Shown: positions 33,145 through 41,941, numbered from the stretch's first letter. The stretch: DNA of 64,000 bases from Kitasatospora sp. SolWspMP-SS2h (GCF_003259315.1 NZ_QLLT01000024.1:1-64000); one strand, 5' to 3'. The notes: a model not told the origin generated them from the sequence alone. A program made the numbers and translations.

Positions 33145-33876
33145 TCAGGGCGTGACGCGGGCCAGGCACAGGGTGTACGAGCTGCTGCCCTTGTCCACCC
33201 AGTAGCCGGCCTCGGCCTCGGGGAACGCCGTGCAGGCGTCGGCGTCGGAGGAGGAGAGCCGGCCCACCACCCGGAAGTCGGCGTCCGAACCGCCGCAGTC
33301 GACGACCGAGACGTCCGGGGAGAGGTTGGACCCGCTGTTGTGGACGCAGTCGCCCACGTCGGCGTAGTCCGGGTCCTGCTGGATGCTGTAGAGCAGCGCG
33401 CCGACGGCGACCACGGGTATTAGCAGGCCGAGGACCTGCGGCCGCCGGTACAGCGGGCGGCCGGTGGGCAGCGGCGTGCCCGGGGCTCCCGGGACGGGGG
33501 CCGGCAGCTTCCGGAGCTTGAGCCAGACGACCAGGTTCATCAGCATGGTGACCGGGTTGATCACCGCGGAGGCCACGCCCCACCAGCCCTGCCACAGGCT
33601 GTCCGCGGTCATCCGCCGCAGGGTCGCCGTCCCGCAGTCCCGGCAGAACGGGCCGGCCACCCGCAGGAACCGCATCATCACCAGGAAGCCCTGGTGGCCG
33701 CGGACCGTGACGTTCGCGGCGGGCACGGAACCGCAGAAGCGGCAGAACGGGCCCGGCTGGGGGCCGGACGCGGCGGGCGCCGCCCACCCGGCCGGTTCGG
33801 CGCCCGCGGGCGGCGCGGCGGGGACGGCCACGGGCGCGGCGGTGTCGGCGGGCGGGGGCGTGATGGGTACGGACAC
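33145..33876 (-). CDS. LppU-like membrane protein with zinc ribbon
   Basis: 243 aa. A Pro/Ala-rich start is followed by two paired cysteines (FCRFCGS and FCRDCGT) forming a zinc ribbon. A hydrophobic stretch near residues 85-110 (GVASAVINPVTMLMNLVVWL), one membrane segment GLLIPVVAVGALLYSI and an extracellular domain VGDCVHNSGSN...VVDCGGSDADFRVVGRL follow. The last part is the actinobacterial LppU/SCO3897-type domain. GTG start has AGAGGAA upstream. Role unknown; possibly envelope sensing. Confidence 0.75.
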   Translation of the reverse strand: MSVPITPPPADTAAPVAVPAAPPAGAEPAGWAAPAASGPQPGPFCRFCGSVPAANVTVRGHQGFLVMMRFLRVAGPFCRDCGTATLRRMTADSLWQGWWGVASAVINPVTMLMNLVVWLKLRKLPAPVPGAPGTPLPTGRPLYRRPQVLGLLIPVVAVGALLYSIQQDPDYADVGDCVHNSGSNLSPDVSVVDCGGSDADFRVVGRLSSSDADACTAFPEAEAGYWVDKGSSSYTLCLARVTP

Positions 33877-34397
33877 GGAGTTCCTCTGGCGGGGGCGTGC
33901 GGGAGCGCGCGGGGAAGGCGGATGACGGCCGTCGGCCTCCGGCGGCAGCGGGACTCCGCTGCGCCGCGCGACGGTTCGGCCGGAGAGTAGCGGGTCCGGA
34001 GGACAGCGCGCACTCCTGTTTCGCCGGGCCGCTCGCGCCCGGCCGGCGGGCGCTCCGTACGCGGTCCTGGCCGGCCCATTCCGTCCCGTCCCGTTGCCCG
34101 TTCGGCTGCCGGTCCGTCCGTCGCTCGTGCGTCGCTCGCCCGTCGTCCGTCCACCGCCCGGCGGGGCAGGAGGCAGGAGGCAGGAGACCGGGGGCGCGGC
34201 GGGGGTCGGAACGTGCGCGGGGCGCGTGCGGGGGCGCGCGGGGCACACGTCGTCGCGCCATTCGAGCACACAACGCCCGTCACACGTAGTGCTTTTCACA
34301 TCTTCTGCTGACCATTCGTCAACTCTGGGTAGCGTCCACGACTCCTGGACCGCACGAGCTCGGGCGAGCGGCGTCCGTCCCTCGCAGGAGGCACCCG
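33877..34397. other. Divergent intergenic region with a promoter for the MHYT gene
   Basis: 521 bp. On the plus strand CTGACC (34308-34313) and TAGCGT (34330-34335), 16 bp apart, are a plausible promoter for the MHYT gene. On the minus strand TACTCT near 33984 could serve the LppU-like gene. Short G/T-rich repeats fill the middle; no gene is supported. Confidence 0.4.
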
Positions 34398-35183
34398 ATG
34401 GGATCGATGGACCACTTCAGTTTCGGCTGGCTCACGCCGCTGCTCTCCTACGCGATGGCCTGCGCCGGTGCCGCCCTCGGCCTGCGCTGCACCCTGCGGG
34501 CGCTGTCCGCCACCGGCGCCTCCCGGCGGAACTGGCTGCTCACCGCCGCCGCCGCCGCGATCGGCTCCGGGATCTGGACGATGCACTTCGTCGCGATGTT
34601 CGGCTTCACCGTGGACGGCACCGCGCTGCGCTACGACGTCCCGCTGACCGTCCTCAGCCTGCTGGTCGCGGTCGCCGTGGTCGGCCTCGGGGTGTTCGTG
34701 GTCGGCTACGGCCGCCACCGGGGCCGCAGCCTGCTGCTCGGCGGCCTCACCACCGGCTCCGGCGTCGCCGGGATGCACTACCTCGGGATGGCCGCCGTCC
34801 GGATCCACGGCGAACTGCGCTACCAGGCGGGCACGGTGGCGCTGTCCGTGCTGATCGCGGTCGGCGCCGCCACCGCCGCGCTCTGGGCCGCCGTCACCAT
34901 CCGCAACGCGTACGCGGCGGCGGCCGCCGCGCTGGTGATGGGCGTCGCCGTCAGTTGCACGCACTACACCGGGATGGCCGCCGTCCACGTCCACATGGCA
35001 CCCGCCCGGACCGGGCTCGGCGGCGCCACCCCGCTGGAGTTCGTCTTCCCGCTCGCGGTCGGACTCGGCTCCTTCCTCTTCCTCGCCTCCGCCTTCGTCG
35101 CGCTCTCCCCGACCGCGCAGGAGCACGCCGCCTACCGCGAGGCCGGTGAACTCGCCGTCGAGGAACTCGGCCGCGCCGCCTGA
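34398..35183 (+). CDS. MHYT-domain integral membrane sensor
   Basis: 261 aa, seven predicted transmembrane helices with three MHYT-type repeats: IWTMHFVAMFGF, AGMHYLGMAAVRI and SCTHYTGMAAVHV. These Met/His motifs are proposed to bind copper and sense O2, CO or NO. No C-terminal GGDEF, EAL or kinase domain is attached, so it would need a partner. It lies 151 bp upstream of the conservon kinase on the same strand, so co-transcription is plausible. Confidence 0.9.
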   Translation: MGSMDHFSFGWLTPLLSYAMACAGAALGLRCTLRALSATGASRRNWLLTAAAAAIGSGIWTMHFVAMFGFTVDGTALRYDVPLTVLSLLVAVAVVGLGVFVVGYGRHRGRSLLLGGLTTGSGVAGMHYLGMAAVRIHGELRYQAGTVALSVLIAVGAATAALWAAVTIRNAYAAAAAALVMGVAVSCTHYTGMAAVHVHMAPARTGLGGATPLEFVFPLAVGLGSFLFLASAFVALSPTAQEHAAYREAGELAVEELGRAA

Positions 35184-35334
35184 CCCCCGCGCCCGGACGC
35201 CCCGCCTGACCCCCGCGCCCGGACGCCCCGCCGGGGCCCCGCCCGTACGCCCGCGGCGCGTCCGTCCCGCCCGCCCGCACCCGTACGCCCACCGTCCCGA
35301 CGACCCCCGAAGCCCGAAAGGCCGTCCCACACCC

Positions 35335-37875
35335 ATGCGCGCAAGCCGAGGCACCTCCCGCAGCGGACCGCCCGCCCCCAGCCACCCGCACGGCCCCGCC
35401 CGCACCCGGCCCGGCGCACCCCGGCGCGGGGCCCACGCCGGGCCGCCCGCCGACGAGACGCCGCCCGCCGCCCCGGCGCCCGCCCGGCCCGGGCTGCGGC
35501 CGCGCACCGTCCGGGCCCGGATCGTCGCCGTGCTGATGGTCCCGGTGGTGTCCGTGATGGCGCTGTGGGCGTTCGCCACCGTCACCACCGCCGGCGACGT
35601 CCGGGACCTGCGGCGGATCAAGAGCGTCGACGCCGCCCTGCGCGCCCCCCTCGACCGCACCGCCGCCGCCCTCCAGGCCGAACGCGCCGCCGCCGGACAG
35701 TTCCTGGCCGCCCCCGGCCCCGACCAGGAGGCCGCGCTGCGCGGCACCGCCCGGCAGACCGACCTGGCCGCCGCCCCGCTCACCCCGGCCCCCGACTACA
35801 ACCGCGCCGACGCCGAAGGGCTCGGCCCCGAGGCCGCCGGCCGCCTCGACACCCTCGGCCGCGCCGTCGCGGCCCTCCCCGCGCTGCGCGCCCGCCTGCT
35901 GGACCGCGACGTCCCCTGGAGCGACGCCTTCGCCGTCTACACCGCCGCCGTCGACGACGCCCTCGCCGTCACCGGCTCGCTCACCGCGCTCCAGGACCAC
36001 CGGGTCGCCGCCGACGCCCGCGTCCTGCTCGAACTCGCCCGCTCCCGCGAGCAGCTCGCCCGCGAGGACGCCCTGCTGCGCGCCGCCCAGCGCGCCGGCC
36101 GGCTCACCGAGGCCGGGTACCGGCAGATCGTCCAGGCCGCCTACGCCCGCGCCCAGTTCGAGCGGACCGCCGTCCCCGACCTGCGCCCCGCCGACCGGGC
36201 CGCGCTCGCCGTCCTCACCGACGGCCCCGAGTACCAGGAACTGCGCCGCTACGAGGAGGCGCTGCTGGCCGCCGCCGACCCGGACGCCGCCCTCGCCGCC
36301 GTCCCCGCCACCCGCTGGGCCGCCGTCACCGACACCACCGGGCAGGCCCTGGCCGCCCTCGAACGGCAGGCCGGCGCGACCGCCGCCGCCCGTGCGGACC
36401 CGTACGCGCTGGGCCTGTTCACCCCCTCCGGCGCCACCGTGCTGCTCGGCCTGCTCGCGGTCCTCGCCTCGCTGCTGGTCTCGGTCCGGGTCGGCCGCGG
36501 CCTGGTCGCCGAGCTGCACGCCCTGCGCAACTCGGCGCTCGAACTCGCCGGGCGCACCCTGCCCGCCACCATGCGCAGGCTGCGCTCCGGCGAGGAGGTC
36601 GACGTGGACGCCGAGGTGCCGCCGCGCGAACACGGCGGCGACGAGATCGGCCAGGTCCACCAGGCCCTCGACAGCGTCCGGCGGGCCGCCGTCACCGCCG
36701 CCGTCGAACGCGCCGAGGTGCTCTCCGGCGTCTCCGGCGTGTTCGTCAACCTGGCCCGTCGCAGCCAGGTCCTGGTGCACCGCCAACTCACCCTGCTGGA
36801 CGCGATGGAGCGCCGCACCGAGGACCCGGCCGAACTCGACGACCTGTTCAAGCTCGACCACCTCACCACCCGGATGCGCCGCCACGCCGAGGGCCTGATC
36901 ATCCTCTCCGGCGCCGCCCCCGGCCGCGCCTGGCGCAAGCCCGTCCCGCTCACCGACGTGGTCCGGGCCGCCGTCGCCGAGGTCGAGGAGTACGCCCGGG
37001 TCGACGTCCACCGCCTCCCGCCCGCCGCCGTCACCGGCCCCGCCGTCGCCGACCTCACCCACCTGGTCGCCGAACTCGTCGAGAACGCCACCGGGTTCTC
37101 GCCCCCGCACACCAAGGTCCGGATCCGCGGCGAACAGGTCGGCAACGGCTACGCCCTGGAGATCGAGGACCGCGGCCTCGGCATGGGCCCCGAAGCGCTC
37201 GCCGACGCCAACCGGCGGATCGACGCCAGCGAACAGGTCGACCTCTTCGACAGCGACCGCCTCGGTCTGTTCGTGGTCAGCCGGCTCGCCAAGCGGCACG
37301 GCGTCCGGGTCTCGCTCCGCCCCTCCGCGTACGGCGGCACCACCGCGATCGTGCTGCTGCCGCTCGACCTGCTCGACCCGGTCGGCCTGGTCGGTCTTCG
37401 TGAGGGTGAAAGCCCGTCGGACGTAAGGGAGTTGAACGACGTTCCCGAACGCGCGCCGACGGTACGGACGTTGTCCCAGGCGCTCGCCCCGGCCCCGGCC
37501 CCGACCCCGGTCCCGACCCCGGCTCCGGCGCCGACTCCCGCCGGGTCGCGCCCGCCGTCCGCGCCGTCCGCTCCGGTGGTTCCGGCCGCCGCCGTCGGGC
37601 CGGAGGGCGAACTCCCGCGCCGGGTGCGGCAGGCCAGCCTCGCCCCGCAGCTGCGCGACGCCCCCGCCCAGGCCCGCCCCGGGCTGCGTCCCGCCGACCG
37701 TCCCGCCGACCGCGACCCGGAGCAGGCCCGCACCGCGATGGCCGCGTTCCAGCGCGGCTGGCAGCGCGGCCACGCCCAGCCGCCCGGGGACCGGCCCACC
37801 GGCCGACCCGCCGACCACTCCGCCCACCACCCCGCCGACCGCGACGACTTCGACAGAGGAGACCGGGCCCGATGA
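35335..37875 (+). CDS. cvnA: Conservon sensor kinase-like protein CvnA
   Basis: 846 aa. Pro-rich cytoplasmic start, first membrane segment near 60-83 (VAVLMVPVVSVMALWAFA), a nitrate-sensing-like helical outer domain to about 360, second membrane segment (LLGLLAVLASLLVSV), HAMP-like linker and an HATPase domain (VENATGFSPPHTKV, EDRGLGMGPEAL, DRLGLFVVSRLAKRHG). The tail after 720 is disordered and Pro/Ala-rich, with an APAPTPVPTPAP run. It lacks a clear phospho-accepting H-box, as usual for CvnA. Acts at the membrane with the following roadblock, DUF742 and GTPase proteins. Confidence 0.92.
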   Translation: MRASRGTSRSGPPAPSHPHGPARTRPGAPRRGAHAGPPADETPPAAPAPARPGLRPRTVRARIVAVLMVPVVSVMALWAFATVTTAGDVRDLRRIKSVDAALRAPLDRTAAALQAERAAAGQFLAAPGPDQEAALRGTARQTDLAAAPLTPAPDYNRADAEGLGPEAAGRLDTLGRAVAALPALRARLLDRDVPWSDAFAVYTAAVDDALAVTGSLTALQDHRVAADARVLLELARSREQLAREDALLRAAQRAGRLTEAGYRQIVQAAYARAQFERTAVPDLRPADRAALAVLTDGPEYQELRRYEEALLAAADPDAALAAVPATRWAAVTDTTGQALAALERQAGATAAARADPYALGLFTPSGATVLLGLLAVLASLLVSVRVGRGLVAELHALRNSALELAGRTLPATMRRLRSGEEVDVDAEVPPREHGGDEIGQVHQALDSVRRAAVTAAVERAEVLSGVSGVFVNLARRSQVLVHRQLTLLDAMERRTEDPAELDDLFKLDHLTTRMRRHAEGLIILSGAAPGRAWRKPVPLTDVVRAAVAEVEEYARVDVHRLPPAAVTGPAVADLTHLVAELVENATGFSPPHTKVRIRGEQVGNGYALEIEDRGLGMGPEALADANRRIDASEQVDLFDSDRLGLFVVSRLAKRHGVRVSLRPSAYGGTTAIVLLPLDLLDPVGLVGLREGESPSDVRELNDVPERAPTVRTLSQALAPAPAPTPVPTPAPAPTPAGSRPPSAPSAPVVPAAAVGPEGELPRRVRQASLAPQLRDAPAQARPGLRPADRPADRDPEQARTAMAAFQRGWQRGHAQPPGDRPTGRPADHSAHHPADRDDFDRGDRAR

Positions 37876-38273
37876 TCGGCACCCCCCACCAGAGCGGCGA
37901 ACTCAACTGGCTGCTGGACGAGTTGGCCACCCGGGCCGCCCGGGTCAGGTTCACCGTCATGCTCTCCGCCGACGGACTGCCGATGGGCAGCTCCACCGGC
38001 CTCGGCCGCGAGGACGCCGAGCACCTGGCCGCCATCGCCTCCGGCTTCCACAGCCTGGCCAAGGGCGCCGGACGGCACTTCGAGGCAGGTGAAGTCCGCC
38101 GGACCATGGTCGAGTTGGAGCGCGGCTACCTGTTCGTCGCCGCCGCCGGGCAGGGCTCCTGCCTGGCCGTCTTCGCCGAACCCGACGCCGATCTCGGCCT
38201 GGTCGCCTACGAGATGGCCCGCCTGGTCCGCCGGGTCGGCGAACACCTGCACGCCGCTCCGCGCGGCTGCTAG
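37872..38273 (+). CDS. cvnB: Roadblock/LC7 protein CvnB
   Basis: 133 aa, roadblock/LC7 fold (LNWLLDELATRAARVRFTVMLSADGLPMG, LERGYLFVAAAGQGSCLAVF). ATG overlaps the cvnA stop (ATGA), so translation is coupled. In conservons this protein forms a membrane heterocomplex with the kinase-like protein and the GTPase. A very large hairpin follows its stop. Confidence 0.93.
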   Translation: MIGTPHQSGELNWLLDELATRAARVRFTVMLSADGLPMGSSTGLGREDAEHLAAIASGFHSLAKGAGRHFEAGEVRRTMVELERGYLFVAAAGQGSCLAVFAEPDADLGLVAYEMARLVRRVGEHLHAAPRGC

Positions 38274-38297
38274 CAGCGCATCGGGCGGCCTCCGCCC

Positions 38298-38360
38298 CGT
38301 CGCGGAGCGGTGCCCGGTGCGCGCAGCGGGAACGCGCGCACCGGGCACCACTCCGCGACG
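38298..38360. terminator. Large hairpin inside the conservon
   Basis: 27-nt arms that pair with a single C/A mismatch around a 9-nt loop, located between cvnB and cvnC. It should attenuate transcription or stabilise the cvnAB part of the message. Confidence 0.75.
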
Positions 38361-38390
38361 GAGCCCGGTCCGGCCGGACCGGCACCGCAC

Positions 38391-38428
38391 CGCCCAGCAG
38401 CCAGTAGACCGCCCAGTAGCCAGTAGTA
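38391..38428. repeat. Two 19-bp direct repeats before cvnC
   Basis: CGCCCAGCAGCCAGTAGAC followed directly by CGCCCAGTAGCCAGTAGTA. They lie between the hairpin and the cvnC ribosome site and may be a promoter or binding site for separate cvnCD expression. Confidence 0.7.
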
Positions 38429-38460
38429 CGTCGACCGTCCGTCAGAAGGGGTGACCTCCG

Positions 38461-38886
38461 ATGGCCTACCCGCCCCGGCGCTACCTGCCCGGCTCCCCGT
38501 TCGGCTACCCGCCGCCGCCCGCCCGCCCCGTCCAGTGGTACGACGAGGACGCCGGTCCGATGGTCCGCCCCTACGCGCTCACCAAGGGCCGCACCCGCCC
38601 CGGCCGGTCCTTCGACCTGATCGCGCTGGTCGTCACCGACGTCCCCGACCCGACCGTGCTGCCGGTCGGCCCCGAACAGGCCGCCATCCTGGCGGTCTGC
38701 CGGGGCAACGCCCTCTCCGTCGCCGAGATCGCCGCCGACCTCGACCTGCCGCTCGGCGTGGTCCGGGTGCTGCTCGGCGACCTGCTCGACGCCGGACACA
38801 TCCGGGTCAGCCGCCCCGTCCCGCCGGAGCTGCTCCCGCACGCACACGTCCTCCAGGAGGTCATCCATGGGCTCCGTACCCTCTGA
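38461..38886 (+). CDS. cvnC: DUF742 protein CvnC
   Basis: 141 aa. N-terminal Pro-rich segment then the DUF742 domain: MVRPYALTKGRTRPGRSFDL, ILAVCRGNALSVAEIAADLDLPLGVVRVLLGDLLDAGHIRV, a winged-helix-like end. GAAGGGG precedes the ATG. Its last 20 nt overlap cvnD. Confidence 0.92.
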   Translation: MAYPPRRYLPGSPFGYPPPPARPVQWYDEDAGPMVRPYALTKGRTRPGRSFDLIALVVTDVPDPTVLPVGPEQAAILAVCRGNALSVAEIAADLDLPLGVVRVLLGDLLDAGHIRVSRPVPPELLPHAHVLQEVIHGLRTL

Positions 38887-39460
38887 CAGCACCGACCTGG
38901 CCCTGAAGATCCTGGTCGCGGGCGGCTTCGGCGTCGGCAAGACCACCCTGGTCGGGGCCGTCAGCGAGATCAAACCCCTGCGCACCGAGGAGCAGTTGAC
39001 CGCCGCCGGCACCCACGTCGACGACCTCGGCGGCGTCGAGCGCAAGACCACCACCACGGTCGCCATGGACTTCGGCCGGATCACCATCCGCGCGGGCCTG
39101 TCCGTCTACCTGTTCGGCACCCCCGGCCAGGACCGCTTCTGGTTCCTCTGGGACGAACTCGCCCGGGGCGCCCTCGGGGCCGTCGTCCTCGCCGACACCC
39201 GCCGCCTCACCGACTGCTTCCCCGCCGTCGACTTCTTCGAGCACCGCGGTATCCCCTTCGTGGTCGCCGTCAACCGCTTCGAGGGCAGCCGCGCCTTCCG
39301 CCCCGAGGACGTCTCCCGGGCCCTGGACCTCGACCCGGCGACCCCCGTGGTGCTCTGCGACGCCCGTGAACGGGCCTCCGGCAGGGAGGTCCTGATCAGC
39401 CTGGTCGAACACGCCGGGAAGGCGCACGCGGCCCGGGTGCTGGCCCGGACCCGCGGCTGA
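38867..39460 (+). CDS. cvnD: Small GTPase CvnD
   Basis: 197 aa, Ras-like. P-loop VAGGFGVGKTTLVGA, switch region GVERKTTTTVAMDFG, FGTPGQDRFW in place of DTAGQ, and NRFEG for the NKxD motif. GTP-bound CvnD is thought to act with CvnB at the membrane to control development or metabolite production. The AGGAGGT ribosome site lies inside cvnC. Confidence 0.94.
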   Translation: MGSVPSDSTDLALKILVAGGFGVGKTTLVGAVSEIKPLRTEEQLTAAGTHVDDLGGVERKTTTTVAMDFGRITIRAGLSVYLFGTPGQDRFWFLWDELARGALGAVVLADTRRLTDCFPAVDFFEHRGIPFVVAVNRFEGSRAFRPEDVSRALDLDPATPVVLCDARERASGREVLISLVEHAGKAHAARVLARTRG

Positions 39461-39551
39461 CCGGACCCGCGGCTGACCGGGGACGGAGCGCCGGGGACGG
39501 ACCGCCGGGGACGGGCCGGAAAAGGGGAAGCCCGGGCCGGGCCCGCGCCGC

Positions 39552-39585
39552 TAGCATGACCGGCATGTTCCCCACCCGTGACTAG
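39552..39585 (+). promoter_or_regulatory. -10 box and leaderless leader peptide of the MFS gene
   Basis: TAGCAT (39552-39557) lies exactly 7 nt before an ATG that encodes MFPTRD and a TAG stop at 39583-39585. This matches the leaderless pattern at the EamA leader and suggests a translated leader peptide; an ATG three codons earlier is also in frame. Confidence 0.4.
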
Positions 39586-39595
39586 GGACCGCACC

Positions 39596-39628
39596 GCGAC
39601 CGCACGCCGCACCCGGCGTCGCGGTCGC
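39596..39628 (+). terminator. Attenuator-like hairpin before the MFS gene
   Basis: GCGACCGC-ACGCCG pairs with CGGCGT-C-GCGGTCGC (one bulged C) around a 4-nt loop, 10 nt after the leader-peptide stop. Confidence 0.5.
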
Positions 39629-39689
39629 TCCGGCGTCCCCGTCCACCGGCGCACCGCGTGCGCCGTCCCCGTTGAGGAACCACTCCGCC

Positions 39690-40895
39690 ATGTCCGCGTC
39701 CTACCTGGCCGTGCTGCGCGCCCCCGGCGCCGCCCGGCTCCTCCCGGCCGCCCTGCTCGGCCGCCTCTCTTACGGCACCCTGCCGCTCTCCCTGCTGCTC
39801 GCCACCGCCGCCACCACCGGCTCGTACGCCCGGGCCGGCTGGCTGACGGCCCTGTTCTCGGCGGTCAGCGTCCTGCTCTTCCCGACCCGCGCCGGACTGG
39901 TCGACCGGTACGGGCCGCGCCGGGCCCTGCCGCCGATGGCCGCCGGGTACGCCGCCGCCCTGCTCGCGTTGGCCGCCGCGACCTGGCGCCCCGGCGTCCC
40001 CTACCCGGCGCTGCTGGCCCTTGCCGCCGCCGCGGGCGTCTTCGCCCCGCCGCTCGGACCGGTCACCCGGGCCCAGTGGAGCGTGCTGGCCGCCGATCCC
40101 GAACTGCGGCGCCGGGCCTACAGCCTGGACACCGTCGCCGAGGAACTCCTGTACGTCACCGGCCCGTTGCTGGCCGGGCTGCTCGCCGCCGCGGCCCGCC
40201 CGGCCGTCGGGGTGCTGCTCAGCGCCGCCCTCGTCCTGGGCGGCACGCTGACCCTGGCGGCGGTGGCCGTCCAGGTGCCGGTCCCGGTGCCTGTCCCGGT
40301 CCCGGTGCCGGCCCAGGTGCCGGTCCGGGGCGCGGCGGCCGCCGCGCGCTCCGGCACCCGGCACCTGCTGGCCCGGGCCCGGCAGCCGCTGTCCGCCGCG
40401 GCGGGCGCCGGTGCGGGCCTGGCGGCGTTCTCGCTGCTGGCGGTGGTCTTCGCCGGACGCCACGGCAGCGCCGCGGACGTCGCCTGGGTGGAGGCGGCGC
40501 TGGCCGCCGGCAGCGCGACCGGCGGGCTGGTGCTCGGCGCGGTCGACTGGCGCGCCCCGGCCGCGACCCGGCTCACCGTGCTGACCGCGGCCCTCGCCGC
40601 CGCCCTCGCCCTCGCCGCCCTCGCGCCCGCCCTCCCGGCCCTGACCGCCGTCGCCGCGCTGGCCGGCCTGGCTGTCGCCCCGACCCTCACCACCGCCTAC
40701 CTCCTCACCGACGAAATCGCCGCCCCCGCCGAACGCGTCCGTGCCGGGGCCTGGGTCAACTCCTCCTTCAACGCCGGGAGTTCCACCGCCACCGCGCTCA
40801 CCGGCGCGCTGCTCGCCCACCTCCCGCTGTCCGGCTGCCTGCTGCTCGCCGCCACCCCGCCGCTGGCCGCCCTCGCGCTGCGCCGGAGGGCGTAG
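39690..40895 (+). CDS. MFS transporter
   Basis: 401 aa with about twelve transmembrane segments; loop motifs GLVDRYGPRRALPP (motif A-like, residues 75-90) and AYSLDTVAEELLYVTGPLLAG (motif C-like). The central cytoplasmic loop has a Val-Pro run (VPVPVPVPVPVP) from a short DNA repeat. ATG at 39690 is preferred because GAGGAA precedes it; a TTG 18 nt upstream is alternative. Likely a drug or metabolite exporter, judging from family and possible attenuation control. Confidence 0.88.
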   Translation: MSASYLAVLRAPGAARLLPAALLGRLSYGTLPLSLLLATAATTGSYARAGWLTALFSAVSVLLFPTRAGLVDRYGPRRALPPMAAGYAAALLALAAATWRPGVPYPALLALAAAAGVFAPPLGPVTRAQWSVLAADPELRRRAYSLDTVAEELLYVTGPLLAGLLAAAARPAVGVLLSAALVLGGTLTLAAVAVQVPVPVPVPVPVPAQVPVRGAAAAARSGTRHLLARARQPLSAAAGAGAGLAAFSLLAVVFAGRHGSAADVAWVEAALAAGSATGGLVLGAVDWRAPAATRLTVLTAALAAALALAALAPALPALTAVAALAGLAVAPTLTTAYLLTDEIAAPAERVRAGAWVNSSFNAGSSTATALTGALLAHLPLSGCLLLAATPPLAALALRRRA

Positions 40896-40972
40896 CCGCC
40901 GGACGCCACGGGCCCCCGCCGGAACTCCCTCCCGCCGCGGCGACGAGTTCCGGCGGCGGGCCCCGTCCCACC

Positions 40973-40989
40973 TGGTATGACTCGTACCA
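40973..40989. promoter_or_regulatory. Palindromic operator over a -10 box
   Basis: TGGTATGACTCGTACCA is a 17-bp near-palindrome around a central C with one mismatched pair. It includes TATGAC (40976-40981), the probable -10 box 7 nt before the leader ATG, so a repressor here would block the promoter. Confidence 0.5.
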
Positions 40990-41084
40990 TGACCACCGCC
41001 ACCGGCCCCCACCCCGGCCCCGGACCGCTCCGGAACGCCGGGACACCGGGCCCGACCCGCCACGTCCGCCGGGTGGCCCGATGA
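40989..41084 (+). CDS. 31-aa leaderless ORF coupled to the hydrolase-like gene
   Basis: Starts MTTATGPHPGPGPLRNAG and ends VRRVAR, with its TGA overlapping the next ATG (ATGA). No ribosome site, but a -10 box 7 nt upstream supports leaderless translation. Pro/Gly-rich, no known domain. The downstream gene also lacks its own ribosome site. Confidence 0.5.
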   Translation: MTTATGPHPGPGPLRNAGTPGPTRHVRRVAR

Positions 41085-41941
41085 GCACCGTCGAGGTCAA
41101 CGGAACCGTCCTGGGGGTCGAGTCCTTCGGCGCCCGCGACGCGCCGCTCCTGCTGCTCGCGGGCGGGCCGACGATGCTCTCCTGGCCCGACGTGCTGTGC
41201 GAGCGCCTCGCGGCCGGCGGGCGCCGGGTGGTGCGCTACGACCTGCGTGACAGCGGGGGGTCGGCGACGGCGGACCCGCAGGCGCCCGCCTACACCCTGC
41301 GCACCCTGGCCGCCGACGCGGCGGCCCTGGCGGGCGCGCTCGGCGGGAGCCGCGCCCACCTCGCGGGCATCGGGGTCGGCGGGATGGTCGCCCAGGTCGC
41401 CGCCCTGGACCACCCGGACGCGTTCGCGGCCCTCACCCTGGTCGGCACCCGTCCGGTCGCCCCCGGCCCGCCCGACCCGGACCTGCCCGACCACGACGGG
41501 CCCACCATGGCGCGGTTGTTCGCCGCCCCGATGCCCGACTGGGCCGACCGCGCGGCCGTCGCCCGGTTCGCCGCGGCCGGTGCGGAGATCCTGGGCGACG
41601 ACCCGGCCGCCGCGCGGGCCACCGCCGCCCGGATCTGGGACCGCGCCCCCGCCACCACGGCCCCCGTCCAACTGGCCAACCACCTGGGCACGGTCTTCGC
41701 CCGCCTCGACTGCACCCCCCGCTGGCGCGAACGCCTCCCCGCCCTGGCCCTGCCCACCCTGGTCGTCCACGGCCGCCGCGACCGCTTCTTCCCGCTCGGC
41801 AACGGCGAAGCGCTCGCCCGCGAGATCCCCGGCGCCCGCCTCCTCGTCCTCGACGGGGCCGCCACCGCGCTCCCCGCCACGGCCGCCGCCGAGGTCGCCG
41901 CGGCCGTGCTCGCCCTCGACCGCCGGGCCCCGACCGGCTGA
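41081..41941 (+). CDS. Alpha/beta-hydrolase-fold protein lacking catalytic Ser and His
   Basis: 286 aa with the full alpha/beta-hydrolase layout of RdmC-like proteins: LLLLAGGPTMLSWPD, YDLRDSGGS, nucleophile elbow, cap region and TLVVHGRRDRFFPLGNGEAL. The elbow reads GIGVGG where relatives have GxSxGG, so the nucleophile is Gly. The usual GMGHDLP near the end is GAATALP, losing the His. The Asp (in HGRRD) remains. It is therefore probably non-hydrolytic: a binding protein, cofactor-free oxygenase-like or decaying enzyme. Confidence 0.8.
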   Translation: MSTVEVNGTVLGVESFGARDAPLLLLAGGPTMLSWPDVLCERLAAGGRRVVRYDLRDSGGSATADPQAPAYTLRTLAADAAALAGALGGSRAHLAGIGVGGMVAQVAALDHPDAFAALTLVGTRPVAPGPPDPDLPDHDGPTMARLFAAPMPDWADRAAVARFAAAGAEILGDDPAAARATAARIWDRAPATTAPVQLANHLGTVFARLDCTPRWRERLPALALPTLVVHGRRDRFFPLGNGEALAREIPGARLLVLDGAATALPATAAAEVAAAVLALDRRAPTG

